The translations under genes were made by a program, and so were the position numbers. A DNA stretch of 64,000 nucleotides, from NCBI RefSeq assembly GCF_900112105.1, contig NZ_FOKV01000001.1, positions 1,116,001 through 1,180,000 on the forward strand, read 5' to 3'. Each line of letters begins with the position of its first letter. Position 1 is the stretch's first letter. Below the pieces are notes generated by a model. It was not told where the DNA came from. It worked only from the letters and a program-made list of their open reading frames with translations, and searched no databases. The stretch comes from Zunongwangia mangrovi. Its GTDB lineage: Bacteria > Bacteroidota > Bacteroidia > Flavobacteriales > Flavobacteriaceae. Below are positions 38,411 to 47,835 of the stretch, piece after piece.

Positions 38411-38674
38411 CAAGATTTTTTGATTTTCGATACTTTTTAGTTCTTTTTTTTGCTGCGGAAAATTTATCGCATCTCATTATTCAAGATTGTAAAGAAAATT
38501 GAAATTTTTTTCGATAACCCAAATAAGGTGAAATTTCAGAATCTTCTGGATGTTTATTTTGAAATGAATTGATCCTAAGTGATTTGACTGAAGCGAATTT
38601 GTATAAAAATGTTTCTTCAAAATATCCAATTTTGATATTCATTATAAAGACTGAATATTTTTCTGAAAAAAGTT
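38411..38674. other. intergenic, nothing recognised before the tRNA promoter
   Basis: About 260 bp of AT-rich DNA downstream of the efflux operon. No credible gene or terminator-like hairpin was seen. Confidence 0.4.
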
Positions 38675-38704
38675 TTGGAGAAGTGAAAAAGCGTCGTATA
38701 TTTG
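38675..38704 (+). promoter_or_regulatory. consensus promoter for the initiator tRNA
   Basis: TTG (38675-38677, within TTTTGG) and TATATTTG (38697-38704) are separated by 19 bp, an excellent match to the TTG/TAnnTTTG pattern. The predicted start leaves a leader of about 55-60 bases to be trimmed before the tRNA. Confidence 0.8.
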
Positions 38705-38767
38705 CATCCCGATAACGCAATAAGCGATATCAAGACATACTGAAATAAGATATTATACAATATATAT

Positions 38768-38840
<73 letters not shown>

Positions 38841-38844
38841 CTAA

Positions 38845-38875
38845 GAAAAAGCCAGCAGAAATGCTGGCTTTTTTA
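38845..38875 (+). terminator. Rho-independent terminator of the tRNA gene
   Basis: Stem AAAAAGCCAGCA (38846-38857) with TGCTGGCTTTTT (38862-38873), GAAA loop, T run to 38874; five bases after the tRNA end. Confidence 0.9.
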
Positions 38876-39190
38876 TTTTACAACTTTTAGTAAGACATTT
38901 TTCAGTTTGATATTGTAAAGAATTATAGGTTTTCTTCTTCTATAAAATTCCCATACAAAAAATTGAATTTAATAGTTTCTTCGAAATGAACCTTAGGTTT
39001 TAGTTCTACTTAAAGCATAGATTTGCAGTGATTTTTTATTCCCTGCCTTTTTAAGTGTTTAAAATATATAAATGATGAATTTTTATATGCTATTATTAGG
39101 ACTCTTAGCCTGTATTCTATACCAAAATCTTTTTATAGAATAAATTTGAGTTCGTTCTTCTTCAGTTATTCTTCAATTTTAAAAAATACA
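38876..39190. other. intergenic, one doubtful micro-ORF
   Basis: AT-rich DNA between the tRNA terminator and the xylan-locus control region. A 23-codon frame at 39072-39143 (MMNFYMLLLGLLACILYQNL...) encodes a single hydrophobic span, but nothing else supports it as a gene. Confidence 0.35.
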
Positions 39191-39319
39191 TGTAACAAAT
39201 ACATTAAAACCATTTAATTATCTGTTTTATAAGGTTTTACTGTCTATTTGCTACTTCTTCCTTTTTCGATCTTTATCGTTGAATATCAAATGTAACATAG
39301 CGTAAAGTATTTGTAACAT
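39191..39319 (+). promoter_or_regulatory. TGTAACA(T/A) direct repeats, probable HTCS binding sites
   Basis: Exact TGTAACAT occurs at 39291-39298 and 39312-39319, 21 bp (two helical turns) apart, directly upstream of the promoter at 39327. A related TGTAACAA lies 100 bp further upstream (39191-39198). AraC-type regulators usually bind direct repeats with this periodicity. The hybrid regulator at 54488 is the natural candidate; the pairing is inference. Confidence 0.5.
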
Positions 39320-39326
39320 GCTTTGG

Positions 39327-39356
39327 TTTGTTAAAGCAAATTAACAGATATATTTG
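39327..39356 (+). promoter_or_regulatory. consensus promoter of the xylan utilisation locus
   Basis: TTTG (39327-39330), then 18 bp, then TATATTTG (39349-39356): a full match to the Bacteroidota primary promoter. The start would be near 39363, within or next to the palindrome TGTTAACA (39361-39368). This gives an unusually long leader of about 340 bases before the susC ATG at 39706. Confidence 0.7.
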
Positions 39357-39557
39357 ATTCTGTTAACAAAACCTAAAAAAAGGAATTTAATCGAGGGTTA
39401 AAATTGATAATAGTGTAATAATTACGCTTAAAATTAAAATTTCCTCAATTAAGCTTAAATCTCTTTCGTTTTAGAGTATTTCGCATTCATTTTTAAATAA
39501 GGTTTTGGGATCGAGCAAATTTAAAACTTAAAGCAAAAAAGGAGTGAAAGATTATTT

Positions 39558-39639
39558 TACAACATTATCGTTTCAGCAAGAATTTTCTAAGAGATATCTG
39601 ATTTCTCTTTTTCTTAATTCAGTTACTACAACGTTATCG
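39558..39639 (+). repeat. direct repeat TACAAC(A/G)TTATCG in the susC leader
   Basis: TACAACATTATCG at 39558-39570 and TACAACGTTATCG at 39627-39639, 12 of 13 identical and 69 bp apart, in the DNA between the promoter and the first susC gene. Could be extra regulator sites or an RNA-level element. Confidence 0.4.
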
Positions 39640-39705
39640 AAGAAAAGGAACTATGCGAATTAAATTGATTTTATATCGCTTAAATCGAATTAAAACAAGC
39701 TAAAT

Positions 39706-42700
39706 ATGAAAATAAAATTACTTGATCACCCATATCTAACAAAGCTGTTTGTTATTGGGCTGTTGATTAATTTTCTTCTAAATACTTCGGTTTACGGTGC
39801 AGAAACCGAGGAAGTTGATCAAATAAGTATCAGCGGTACCATAACATCTTCAGAGGATAATTTAGGTATTCCCGGAGTTAATGTTTTTGTGAAGGAAGTA
39901 CCGAACCTTGGTGCGGTAACAGATATGGATGGAAATTATACTATCACTGCACCGGGAGATGCAACTCTGGTCTTTAGTTTTATAGGTTACAAAACTGTAG
40001 AACGTAAAATCGGTGGTCGTACAGAAATTAATCTTGTAATGGATCCAGATCAGGATGCCTTGCAAGAGGTTGTTATCGTAGGTTACGGTCAACAAAAGAA
40101 AGAAAGTGTAGTTGCCTCGATTGCCGCTGTAGATGGTGAAACGTTGGAAAGAACAGGTGGGGTAACCAACATTGGGTCTGCACTTACAGGGAATGTTCCC
40201 GGTGTGGTCACCAGCGCGAGTACTGGGATGCCGGGACAGGAAGATCCTAGAATCCTTATTAGGGGACAGAGTACCTGGAATAATGCTGGGCCGCTTATTT
40301 TAGTAGATGGTGTAGAGCGACCAATGTCTAGTGTGGCAATAGGATCTGTAGAATCTATTTCGGTGTTAAAGGATGCATCAGCAACAGCGGTTTATGGTGT
40401 TCGTGGAGCGAACGGGGTGATTCTTATCACGACGAAAAGAGGGGAAAAAGGTAAAGCTATTATTAGAGCTAGAGTAAACACTATTGTGAAAGTGCCTTCT
40501 AAATTACCAGGTAAGTACGATGCTTACGATGCTTTACGTGTTAAGAACGAAGCTATAGAAAATGAACTGGCTTTAAACCCCAATGCTTGGAACGATTATC
40601 TGCCTTTAGATATTATCGATAAATACCGTAATCCTGCAAATCTTGAAGAGAGAGAGCGTTATCCAAACGTCGATTGGGCAAATACTTTATTTAGAGAGTA
40701 TGCAATGTCTTACAATGCAAACGTAAACGTTAGTGGAGGTACAGATTTTGTAAAATATTTTACTACGGCAGATTTTCTTCGTGAAGGAGATCTAATGAGA
40801 GATTATGATAATGGTAGAGGTTATGATCCTGGATATGCCTTTAATCGTTTAAATGTTAGGGGAAATCTGGATTTTCAGATAACACCATCTACATTATTTC
40901 AGGTAAATCTTGCAGGATCGCACGGAGTTAGAAAAAGTCCGTGGTCTACTGCGAACGAATATACAAGATGGTTAGCTGCATATTCTACTGCGCCAGATGC
41001 CTTTCTTCCAAGATATGCAGACGGGGCATGGGGATATTATGCACCTAACGAAGGAGCGGCCTCTAACTCGGTTAGAACCTTAGCGATAAGTGGTATTCAG
41101 TATATAACAACTACAAGACTTACCACAAATTTCACTCTAGATCAGGATCTTGATTTTATTTTGGATGGTTTAAATTTTAATGGAACCATTGCTTTAGATA
41201 ACACTTTTGTAGAAGCCGATCGGGGAATTAACGATCAATATAACGATACCCAGGAAAAATGGATAGATCCAGCAACGGGAACCGTTTTATTTCAGCAAAG
41301 TTATAATCCAAACAGTCGTTTCGATTTTCAGGAAGGTGTAGAATGGACAACAAGTCCTGGAGCCGTAAGAGATTGGTCTTCCTATAGAAAGTTATTCTAT
41401 CAATTCCAGTTAAAGTATGCTAAAAACTTTGGTGGTAAACACGATTTGGCTGTGATGGGATTAATGAATAGAAATGAAAATGCCACAGGTAGTGAAATTC
41501 CTAGATTCCGCGAAGACTGGGTGTTTAGAACAACTTATACATTCGATAATAAATATACCCTGGAGTACAATGGTGCGTATAATGGATCAGAGAAATTTAG
41601 TCCAGAAAATAGATTCGCATTTTTCTCCTCTGGTGGTTTAGGCTGGATATTGTCGAGAGAACGACTCTTAGAAAAAGTTTCCTGGCTTGACCTTTTAAAA
41701 CTTAGAGCTAATTATGGTGAAATAGGAGATGATAATGTAAACGGTCGCTTTCTATACATGACACAATGGGGGTATGGAGGTCAATCTAGAATGGGTGTTA
41801 CCGGTGAGGCAGCAGAGCAAAGTCCTTACACTTGGTTTAACGAGCAATCTGTTGGAAATCCAGAAGTCTCTTGGGAGCGAGTTAAAAAAGCGAATATAGG
41901 TATCGATTTTGGATTTTTTAATGGTTTTGTTGAAGGTAGCTTCGATTACTTTAGAGATGAAAGAACAGATATTCTTATTAACGGAAATAGTAGAGCTATA
42001 CCGTCTTATTACGGTACAGAAGCTCCTGTTGCGAACCTTGGAGAAGTGAAAAATGAAGGTTTCGAGTTTGATGTAAACTTAAACTACAGATTCGAAAACG
42101 GATTAAGATTATGGTCTAATGTAAATATGACATTAGCGCAAAATGAAGTGATCAATGCAGATGATCCATCTTTACTACCTGCATATCAAAAAAACGCAGG
42201 ATTTCAGATTGGACAGGCATATTCTTATGTGACTCCTGGATTCTATAACAACTGGGATCAGTTATACGGTAGTACAATCCACAACACAAATGACAATCAA
42301 AAATTACCAGGAAATTATCACCTGGTAGATTTTAACGGTGATGGTGTGATCGATAATTATGATAATATACCGTATGGATTTACAGGATCACCACAAAGAA
42401 CCTATAATACTACGGTAGGTTTCGATTGGAAGGGCTTTAGTAGTTATGTACAATTCTATGGTGTAGAAAACGTAACACGCCAGGTGGTATTAGGAAGTCT
42501 TTCATCTCAAAACCATGTGGTTTACGAAGAAGGAAGTTACTGGTCTAAAAATAACATGAATGCAGATTCTCCGGTACCAAGATGGCTTACAACTCCTAGT
42601 AGTTACAATGTAGCCAATAGGTATATGTACGATGGATCTTATCTAAGACTTAAAAATGCAGAGATCGCGTACACGTTCGATTCGACTTCTAGTTTAGCAG

Positions 42701-42870
42701 AGAGGTTAGGGGTTAAAAACTTAAGATTATTCTTAAGCGGTAACAACCTGTTTTTATGGACAGATATGCCAGATGATAGGGAGTCTAATTTTGCCGGAAC
42801 CGGTTGGGCATCCCAAGGTGCTTATCCAACTGTAAAGCGATTTAATTTAGGATTGAACATTACTTTTTAA
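39706..42870 (+). CDS. SusC-like TonB-linked outer-membrane receptor 1 (xylan locus)
   Basis: A 1054-residue outer-membrane transporter. After the signal region (to about 35) come a carboxypeptidase-like beta-sandwich (SISGTITSSEDNLGIPGVNVFVKEV, about 44-120), a TonB box/plug start QEVVIVGYGQQKKESVVASIAAVDG (about 124), the SusC signature DPRILIRGQSTWNNAGPLILVDGVERPM (about 181-208), and a barrel ending TVKRFNLGLNITF. The loop FNGDGVIDNYDNIPYG is the calcium-binding-like segment frequent in SusC proteins. It forms the barrel of an oligosaccharide importer whose lid is the SusD protein encoded 11 bp downstream. Xylo-oligosaccharides are the likely cargo, judged by the two GH10 enzymes. Confidence 0.93.
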   Translation: MKIKLLDHPYLTKLFVIGLLINFLLNTSVYGAETEEVDQISISGTITSSEDNLGIPGVNVFVKEVPNLGAVTDMDGNYTITAPGDATLVFSFIGYKTVERKIGGRTEINLVMDPDQDALQEVVIVGYGQQKKESVVASIAAVDGETLERTGGVTNIGSALTGNVPGVVTSASTGMPGQEDPRILIRGQSTWNNAGPLILVDGVERPMSSVAIGSVESISVLKDASATAVYGVRGANGVILITTKRGEKGKAIIRARVNTIVKVPSKLPGKYDAYDALRVKNEAIENELALNPNAWNDYLPLDIIDKYRNPANLEERERYPNVDWANTLFREYAMSYNANVNVSGGTDFVKYFTTADFLREGDLMRDYDNGRGYDPGYAFNRLNVRGNLDFQITPSTLFQVNLAGSHGVRKSPWSTANEYTRWLAAYSTAPDAFLPRYADGAWGYYAPNEGAASNSVRTLAISGIQYITTTRLTTNFTLDQDLDFILDGLNFNGTIALDNTFVEADRGINDQYNDTQEKWIDPATGTVLFQQSYNPNSRFDFQEGVEWTTSPGAVRDWSSYRKLFYQFQLKYAKNFGGKHDLAVMGLMNRNENATGSEIPRFREDWVFRTTYTFDNKYTLEYNGAYNGSEKFSPENRFAFFSSGGLGWILSRERLLEKVSWLDLLKLRANYGEIGDDNVNGRFLYMTQWGYGGQSRMGVTGEAAEQSPYTWFNEQSVGNPEVSWERVKKANIGIDFGFFNGFVEGSFDYFRDERTDILINGNSRAIPSYYGTEAPVANLGEVKNEGFEFDVNLNYRFENGLRLWSNVNMTLAQNEVINADDPSLLPAYQKNAGFQIGQAYSYVTPGFYNNWDQLYGSTIHNTNDNQKLPGNYHLVDFNGDGVIDNYDNIPYGFTGSPQRTYNTTVGFDWKGFSSYVQFYGVENVTRQVVLGSLSSQNHVVYEEGSYWSKNNMNADSPVPRWLTTPSSYNVANRYMYDGSYLRLKNAEIAYTFDSTSSLAERLGVKNLRLFLSGNNLFLWTDMPDDRESNFAGTGWASQGAYPTVKRFNLGLNITF

Positions 42871-42881
42871 AACGAGCTGTT

Positions 42882-44771
42882 ATGAAAATTTATTTCAAAA
42901 ATACTATAAAACTAAGTTTAGCTATTTGTGCACTGGTTTTTATCACATCTTGTGAAGATTATCTAGACCGGGAAGCAGAATCTATAGTTTCTGAAGAAGA
43001 GGCTTTTAAAAACTTTACGAATTTCCAGGGCTATACTGAAGAATTATATCACTGTATTCCAGATTTTACCAATGCATACTGGACGAATTCTTGGAATTGG
43101 GGAGACGACGAAATTCAATCGACAGCTCGTGACTTTCATATTCTGGTGAAGTTCGAGAATGGTAACTTTTGGGCATGGCAACACGAATTCGATGGTTGGG
43201 ATGCCGGTTGGATGAATAGAAACGATGCTTCTACCAACGATGACCGTATGAGTAAAGATATGTGGACTCTTGGTTGGTACGGGATTAGAAAAGCAAATAT
43301 TGGTTTGGCTAATCTTGATAAACTTACAGATGCTACACAGGAAGAAAAGGATCTCATACGCGGGCAATTATTGTTCTTTAGAGGTTGGTTTCATTTTCAG
43401 ATCATACAGTATTTTGGAGGGCTGCCTTATATAAATGAAGTTTTACCAAGTGATGAGCCACTTCAATTACCAAGACTTAGTTATCACGAAGCAGCAGATC
43501 TTGCTGGGCAGGATTTCCAGGAAGCAGCAAATTTACTTCCTGTAGACTGGGACGAAACCGATGCCGGTAGAGCGACCTTAGGTAAAAATCAGCTTAGAAT
43601 TAATAAGATCATGGCGTTGGGCTATTTAGGTAAAAATTATTTATGGGCAGCAAGTCCATTAATGAATCAGGAATCTACAGGTAGTACCAGTTATAATACA
43701 TCTTATGCTCAAAGGGCTGCAGAAGCTTTTGGAGAGTTACTTAGCCTATGTGAATCAGGACAGGCAGATTATTCTCTTGTACCTTTTGAAGATTATTACC
43801 TTAATTTTTATACCACCGGGCAGAACTGGCAAATGCCTGGAAGTACAGAGGCGATTTTCCGAGGACCATATTATGGAGCGCATGGATCTACTTATGGTAC
43901 GGCAAAACAGTACCAGCCTGCACCAATTTTGGTTGATGGTGATGTGAAATTTTTACCAACCGCCAACTATGTAGATTTCTACGGAATGGCAAATGGATTG
44001 CCTATAGAAAATATTACTGAAGCTGATCCAGAATCAGGTTATGATCCTGAATATCCTTGGAGAGACAGAGATCCAAGATTTTACAATGATATTGTGTACG
44101 ATGGGGTAAGAACCGTACAAGGTTCTATGCCAGACGGTGAGGAGTATAACAGATATGCTAATCTTTTTACAGGAGGAAGCTATCGTAATGAACGTACAGG
44201 TAGTAGAACGGGATATATGCTTTATAAGTTTATACCAATGACGGCCAATAAATACGACGAGGGTTATGGTTATGGTAATAATTTAAATATTCACTTACCA
44301 TATATGCGTCTTGCTGATGTGTATTTAATGTATGCTGAAGCTGCTGCGCAGGCCTATCAATCACCTACAGGGCAGGTTTCTAATTACAATAGAACCGCTG
44401 TAGATGCAGTAAACTTTGTGAGAGATAGAGCAGGTGTGGGGAATGTAGCTAGCAAATTTCTAGGAAATATCGATGACTTTATGAGTGAAATAAGACGTGA
44501 ACGTGCTGTAGAACTCTCGTTTGAAAGACATCGTTTTAATGACCTAAGACGCTGGTTGTTACTGGCAGAAAGTCCATATACATTAAAAACCTCTGTAGAA
44601 TTTGACCGAGCAGGTGAATTAAATACAGATGATCCTTCTCAAAACAGGGTACTTAACCTAAGAGAAGAAGTGATCCTGGAGAGAAATTATAGTAGCAAGC
44701 ATTACTGGCTACCACTTAAAAACGTGGATGTTAACATGTACATGGAATTAAATCAAAATCCAGGATGGTAG
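42882..44771 (+). CDS. SusD-like surface glycan-binding lipoprotein 1
   Basis: A 629-residue surface lipoprotein of the RagB/SusD family (lipobox ITSCED, Cys near residue 23). It has the helical TPR-like scaffold with family motifs: RGQLLFFRGWFHFQIIQYFGGLPYI (about 160), the C-terminal YMRLADVYLMYAEAAAQ (about 470), VDAVNFVRDRAGV, FMSEIRRERAVELSFERHRFNDLRRW (about 530-555) and a closing LNQNPGW. It is the lid of the SusC1 transporter. Its stop overlaps a possible but unlikely early start of SusC2. Confidence 0.92.
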   Translation: MKIYFKNTIKLSLAICALVFITSCEDYLDREAESIVSEEEAFKNFTNFQGYTEELYHCIPDFTNAYWTNSWNWGDDEIQSTARDFHILVKFENGNFWAWQHEFDGWDAGWMNRNDASTNDDRMSKDMWTLGWYGIRKANIGLANLDKLTDATQEEKDLIRGQLLFFRGWFHFQIIQYFGGLPYINEVLPSDEPLQLPRLSYHEAADLAGQDFQEAANLLPVDWDETDAGRATLGKNQLRINKIMALGYLGKNYLWAASPLMNQESTGSTSYNTSYAQRAAEAFGELLSLCESGQADYSLVPFEDYYLNFYTTGQNWQMPGSTEAIFRGPYYGAHGSTYGTAKQYQPAPILVDGDVKFLPTANYVDFYGMANGLPIENITEADPESGYDPEYPWRDRDPRFYNDIVYDGVRTVQGSMPDGEEYNRYANLFTGGSYRNERTGSRTGYMLYKFIPMTANKYDEGYGYGNNLNIHLPYMRLADVYLMYAEAAAQAYQSPTGQVSNYNRTAVDAVNFVRDRAGVGNVASKFLGNIDDFMSEIRRERAVELSFERHRFNDLRRWLLLAESPYTLKTSVEFDRAGELNTDDPSQNRVLNLREEVILERNYSSKHYWLPLKNVDVNMYMELNQNPGW

Positions 44772-44803
44772 TCCCTTCTTATTCAATATTAAACAGAGAG
44801 AGA

Positions 44804-47800
44804 ATGAATAATATTCAATTTAAAATAGTTTTTAGTGCCCTGTTCCTCTTTTTACCATACTTGGGGTTCTCTCAAACATCTGAAGAAATAGATGTAGAGG
44901 CCACCGTTCGAGGTAAGAGTGGAGATCCAATTGCTGGGGCAACAATCATAACATCATCTAGTACTACTTTAACCGATTCTTTGGGAGTTTTTGAAGTATC
45001 AGTTCCTCTTTTTTCAGAAATAACGATTCAGGCTAATCAATATCAGCCTAGATTAATTATAGTAAAAGAAGATATAGAGAATATAAGCTTAGAACCAATT
45101 GAAGCTTATAAAGATGTAAATGTAGCTTTTCGAAAAGTAGAAAAACGTAATCTTATTAGCGGAGTTACAACGATAGATGTTGAACAATTAATGGAGAAAA
45201 GTTACAATACATCTTCACTAGAAAATATGACGGCTCTAGCGAATGGTTTTCATGGAAATATCTGGGGAATGAACGAATATCTAATCTTGATAGATGGGGT
45301 GCCCAGAGATGCCGGGAGTATATTGCCAACAGAGATCGATCAAATTAGTTTTCTGAAGGGAGTAGCAGCGGTTGCTCTTTACGGAAGTAGAGCTGCGAAA
45401 GGTGTGGTTCAAATTACTACCAAGAGAGGTAAGATCCAGAAGCAAAAGATCGAAGTGAGAATGAATGCTGGTCTTTATACGCCAAAGAGCTTTCCAAAAT
45501 ATTTAGGCTCTGCTGAATATATGACCCTGTATAACGAAGCGCGAGCTAATGATGGCTTAAGTGAGCTATATGATGAAGAAACCATATATAACCATGCAAC
45601 TGGTAATAACCCTTATCGTTATCCTGACGTAAACTATTACTCGTCAGATTACTTGCAGGAAAGTTATAATCGTTATGACGCTACAGCGCAAATTTCAGGA
45701 GGAAATGAAACTGCTCAATACTATACTAATTTAGGTTTTTACACGGCAGGTTCTTTATTAGACTTTGGTGAAGCTTCCAAAAATAGCAATCAAAGATTTA
45801 ATATTAGAGGTAATGTAGATATCGATATAACAGATTATTTATATGCAACCGTAGGAGCTTCTGCTGTGTATTACAATGGTAGAGGTGTTAATGCAAATTA
45901 TTGGGGCGATGCTGCCAGATTAAGACCTAATAGATTTTCTCCTTTAATTCCGATTGGAATGATCGAAGAATCTGATGAGAATTCCATGCAATATGTAAAT
46001 AATAGCAGTTTCTTAATTGACAACCAATATCTACTGGGTGGAACGCAATTAGATCAAACTAATCCATTTGCTGCGATATACGCAGGTGGCAGTAATAATT
46101 ATACCAGTAGACAATTTCAATTCAATACTGGTATTGGTGCAGATCTTACTAATTTGTTAGAAGGTTTAAGTTTTCATTCTAGCTTTGGGGTAGATTATTC
46201 TACCTCCTACAACCAATCATATAATAATGAGTATGCTGTTTATCAGCCAAGTTGGACCAATTATAACGGTGAGAGTTTAATTGCCGGTTTAACGCAATAT
46301 GGTCAGGATGCAAGATCTGGAGTTCAAAATATCAGTGATAGTTGGTATCGACAAACCATTTCATTTTCAGGACAGTTTAATTATGAGACTAAGATAGAAG
46401 ATCATAATATTTCTGCTATTCTGTTAGCAAATGGTTTTCAGCAATCTGTTTCAGAAGAATATCACAGAACAAGTAATGCAAACCTTGGGCTTCATTTAGG
46501 GTATAGCTATTTGGATAAATACTATGCAGATTTTAGTGGGGCAGTTGTTCATTCAGCTAAGCTACCGGAAGGCAATAGACAGGCTTTTTCTCCAACATTA
46601 ACTCTAGGATGGAGGTTGTCTGAAGAAAATTTCTTAAAGAATTCAAGCGTATTTGATGATCTAAAATTAACGGCTTCTGCAGGTATTTTAAATACAGATA
46701 TGGATATAGATCAATATTACCTTTACGAAAGTATCTATACACAAACTGATGGGGCCTGGTTTAACTGGCGTGACGGAGCTTTAAGTAGATCTACAGATTC
46801 TAGAAGAGGGCAAAATTACGATCTTACTTTTGCGAAAAGAGAAGAGATAAACTTTGGTTTAGAAGCCTCCTTACTCAATAATTTATTTTATGTGCAGGGA
46901 TCGTTCTTTGCGAATAGAATTTCTGGAAATATTGTGCAAAATTCGATATTGTACCCCAATTATTTTACCACAGGTTGGCCAAACTCATCTTTTATTCCTT
47001 TTGTAAATTATAATGAAGATGAACGAATTGGTTTTGATTTTAGAGTTGATTGGAATCAAAAAATAGGTGAAGTTGAAACTACTTTGGGATTCGTAGGAAC
47101 ATATTATGATACCAAAGCTTCAAAAAGAGCTGAAAGATATGAGGATGCTTATCAAAATCGCCAGGGAACTTCTTTAGATGGTATTTGGGGATTAGAAAAC
47201 GATGGTTTCTTTATGAATGAAGAAGAAATCGAGAATTCTGCCACACCAAGTTTTGGAGAAGTGCAGCCAGGAGATATCAAATATATCGATCAAAACGGAG
47301 ACGGACTTGTAGATAACCAGGATGTAGTGTATTTAGGAAAAGCCGGTTGGTTTGGAGCCCCGTTCACATTAGGAATAAATTTTACGGCCGAGTGGAAAAA
47401 CTTTAGCTTTTTTGCTTTAGGAATGGGAAGATTTGGTGCTCATGCCATGCGAAATAACTCATATTTCTGGGTAGATGGAGAAGATAAGTACTCTGAAGTA
47501 GTTAGAGATCGTTGGACACCAGAAACCAGCGAAACTGCTACCTATCCAAGATTAACAACTACTACAAGTAATAACAACTTTAGAAGTTCAGATTTCTGGA
47601 TGTATTCTACAGATCGTTTTGATCTGGCCAAAGTACAGATATCTTATAATCTGCCTAAAGCCATGTTTAATAGATCTTTTGTGCAAGAGATTGGTGTGTA
47701 TGTAGGTGGGACAAACCTTTTAACAGTTTCGCCAGAGCGTGAAATTTTGGAATTAAGCGTTGGAGGTGCGCCACAAAATAGATTCTATAATCTGGGGATT

Positions 47801-47815
47801 AAAGCAATATTTTAA
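44804..47815 (+). CDS. SusC-like TonB-linked outer-membrane receptor 2
   Basis: A 1003-residue receptor. I prefer the ATG at 44804, which begins the signal peptide (MNNIQFKIVFSALFLFLPYLGFSQ) and has a purine-rich stretch just upstream; an ATG at 44765 overlaps the SusD1 stop codon and adds 13 uncharacteristic residues. It has a carboxypeptidase-like domain (about 30-100), a plug with NEYLILIDGVPRDAGSILPTEIDQISFLKG (about 162), the calcium-like loop DQNGDGLVDNQDVVYLG and a barrel ending FYNLGIKAIF. It is clearly diverged from SusC1 and lacks its YGQQKKE plug start. Pairs with SusD2 downstream. Confidence 0.92.
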   Translation: MNNIQFKIVFSALFLFLPYLGFSQTSEEIDVEATVRGKSGDPIAGATIITSSSTTLTDSLGVFEVSVPLFSEITIQANQYQPRLIIVKEDIENISLEPIEAYKDVNVAFRKVEKRNLISGVTTIDVEQLMEKSYNTSSLENMTALANGFHGNIWGMNEYLILIDGVPRDAGSILPTEIDQISFLKGVAAVALYGSRAAKGVVQITTKRGKIQKQKIEVRMNAGLYTPKSFPKYLGSAEYMTLYNEARANDGLSELYDEETIYNHATGNNPYRYPDVNYYSSDYLQESYNRYDATAQISGGNETAQYYTNLGFYTAGSLLDFGEASKNSNQRFNIRGNVDIDITDYLYATVGASAVYYNGRGVNANYWGDAARLRPNRFSPLIPIGMIEESDENSMQYVNNSSFLIDNQYLLGGTQLDQTNPFAAIYAGGSNNYTSRQFQFNTGIGADLTNLLEGLSFHSSFGVDYSTSYNQSYNNEYAVYQPSWTNYNGESLIAGLTQYGQDARSGVQNISDSWYRQTISFSGQFNYETKIEDHNISAILLANGFQQSVSEEYHRTSNANLGLHLGYSYLDKYYADFSGAVVHSAKLPEGNRQAFSPTLTLGWRLSEENFLKNSSVFDDLKLTASAGILNTDMDIDQYYLYESIYTQTDGAWFNWRDGALSRSTDSRRGQNYDLTFAKREEINFGLEASLLNNLFYVQGSFFANRISGNIVQNSILYPNYFTTGWPNSSFIPFVNYNEDERIGFDFRVDWNQKIGEVETTLGFVGTYYDTKASKRAERYEDAYQNRQGTSLDGIWGLENDGFFMNEEEIENSATPSFGEVQPGDIKYIDQNGDGLVDNQDVVYLGKAGWFGAPFTLGINFTAEWKNFSFFALGMGRFGAHAMRNNSYFWVDGEDKYSEVVRDRWTPETSETATYPRLTTTTSNNNFRSSDFWMYSTDRFDLAKVQISYNLPKAMFNRSFVQEIGVYVGGTNLLTVSPEREILELSVGGAPQNRFYNLGIKAIF

Positions 47816-47835
47816 AAATTAAAAAAAGGACGGAA

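Noticed and set aside
39072-39143. 23-codon frame (single hydrophobic span) after the tRNA
   Set aside because: Too short and AT-driven; no promoter or neighbour supports it. Mentioned only inside the intergenic entry.
44765-44803. Earlier ATG for the second SusC protein, overlapping the SusD1 stop codon
   Set aside because: It would place 13 non-hydrophobic residues before a clean signal peptide; the ATG at 44804 fits better.
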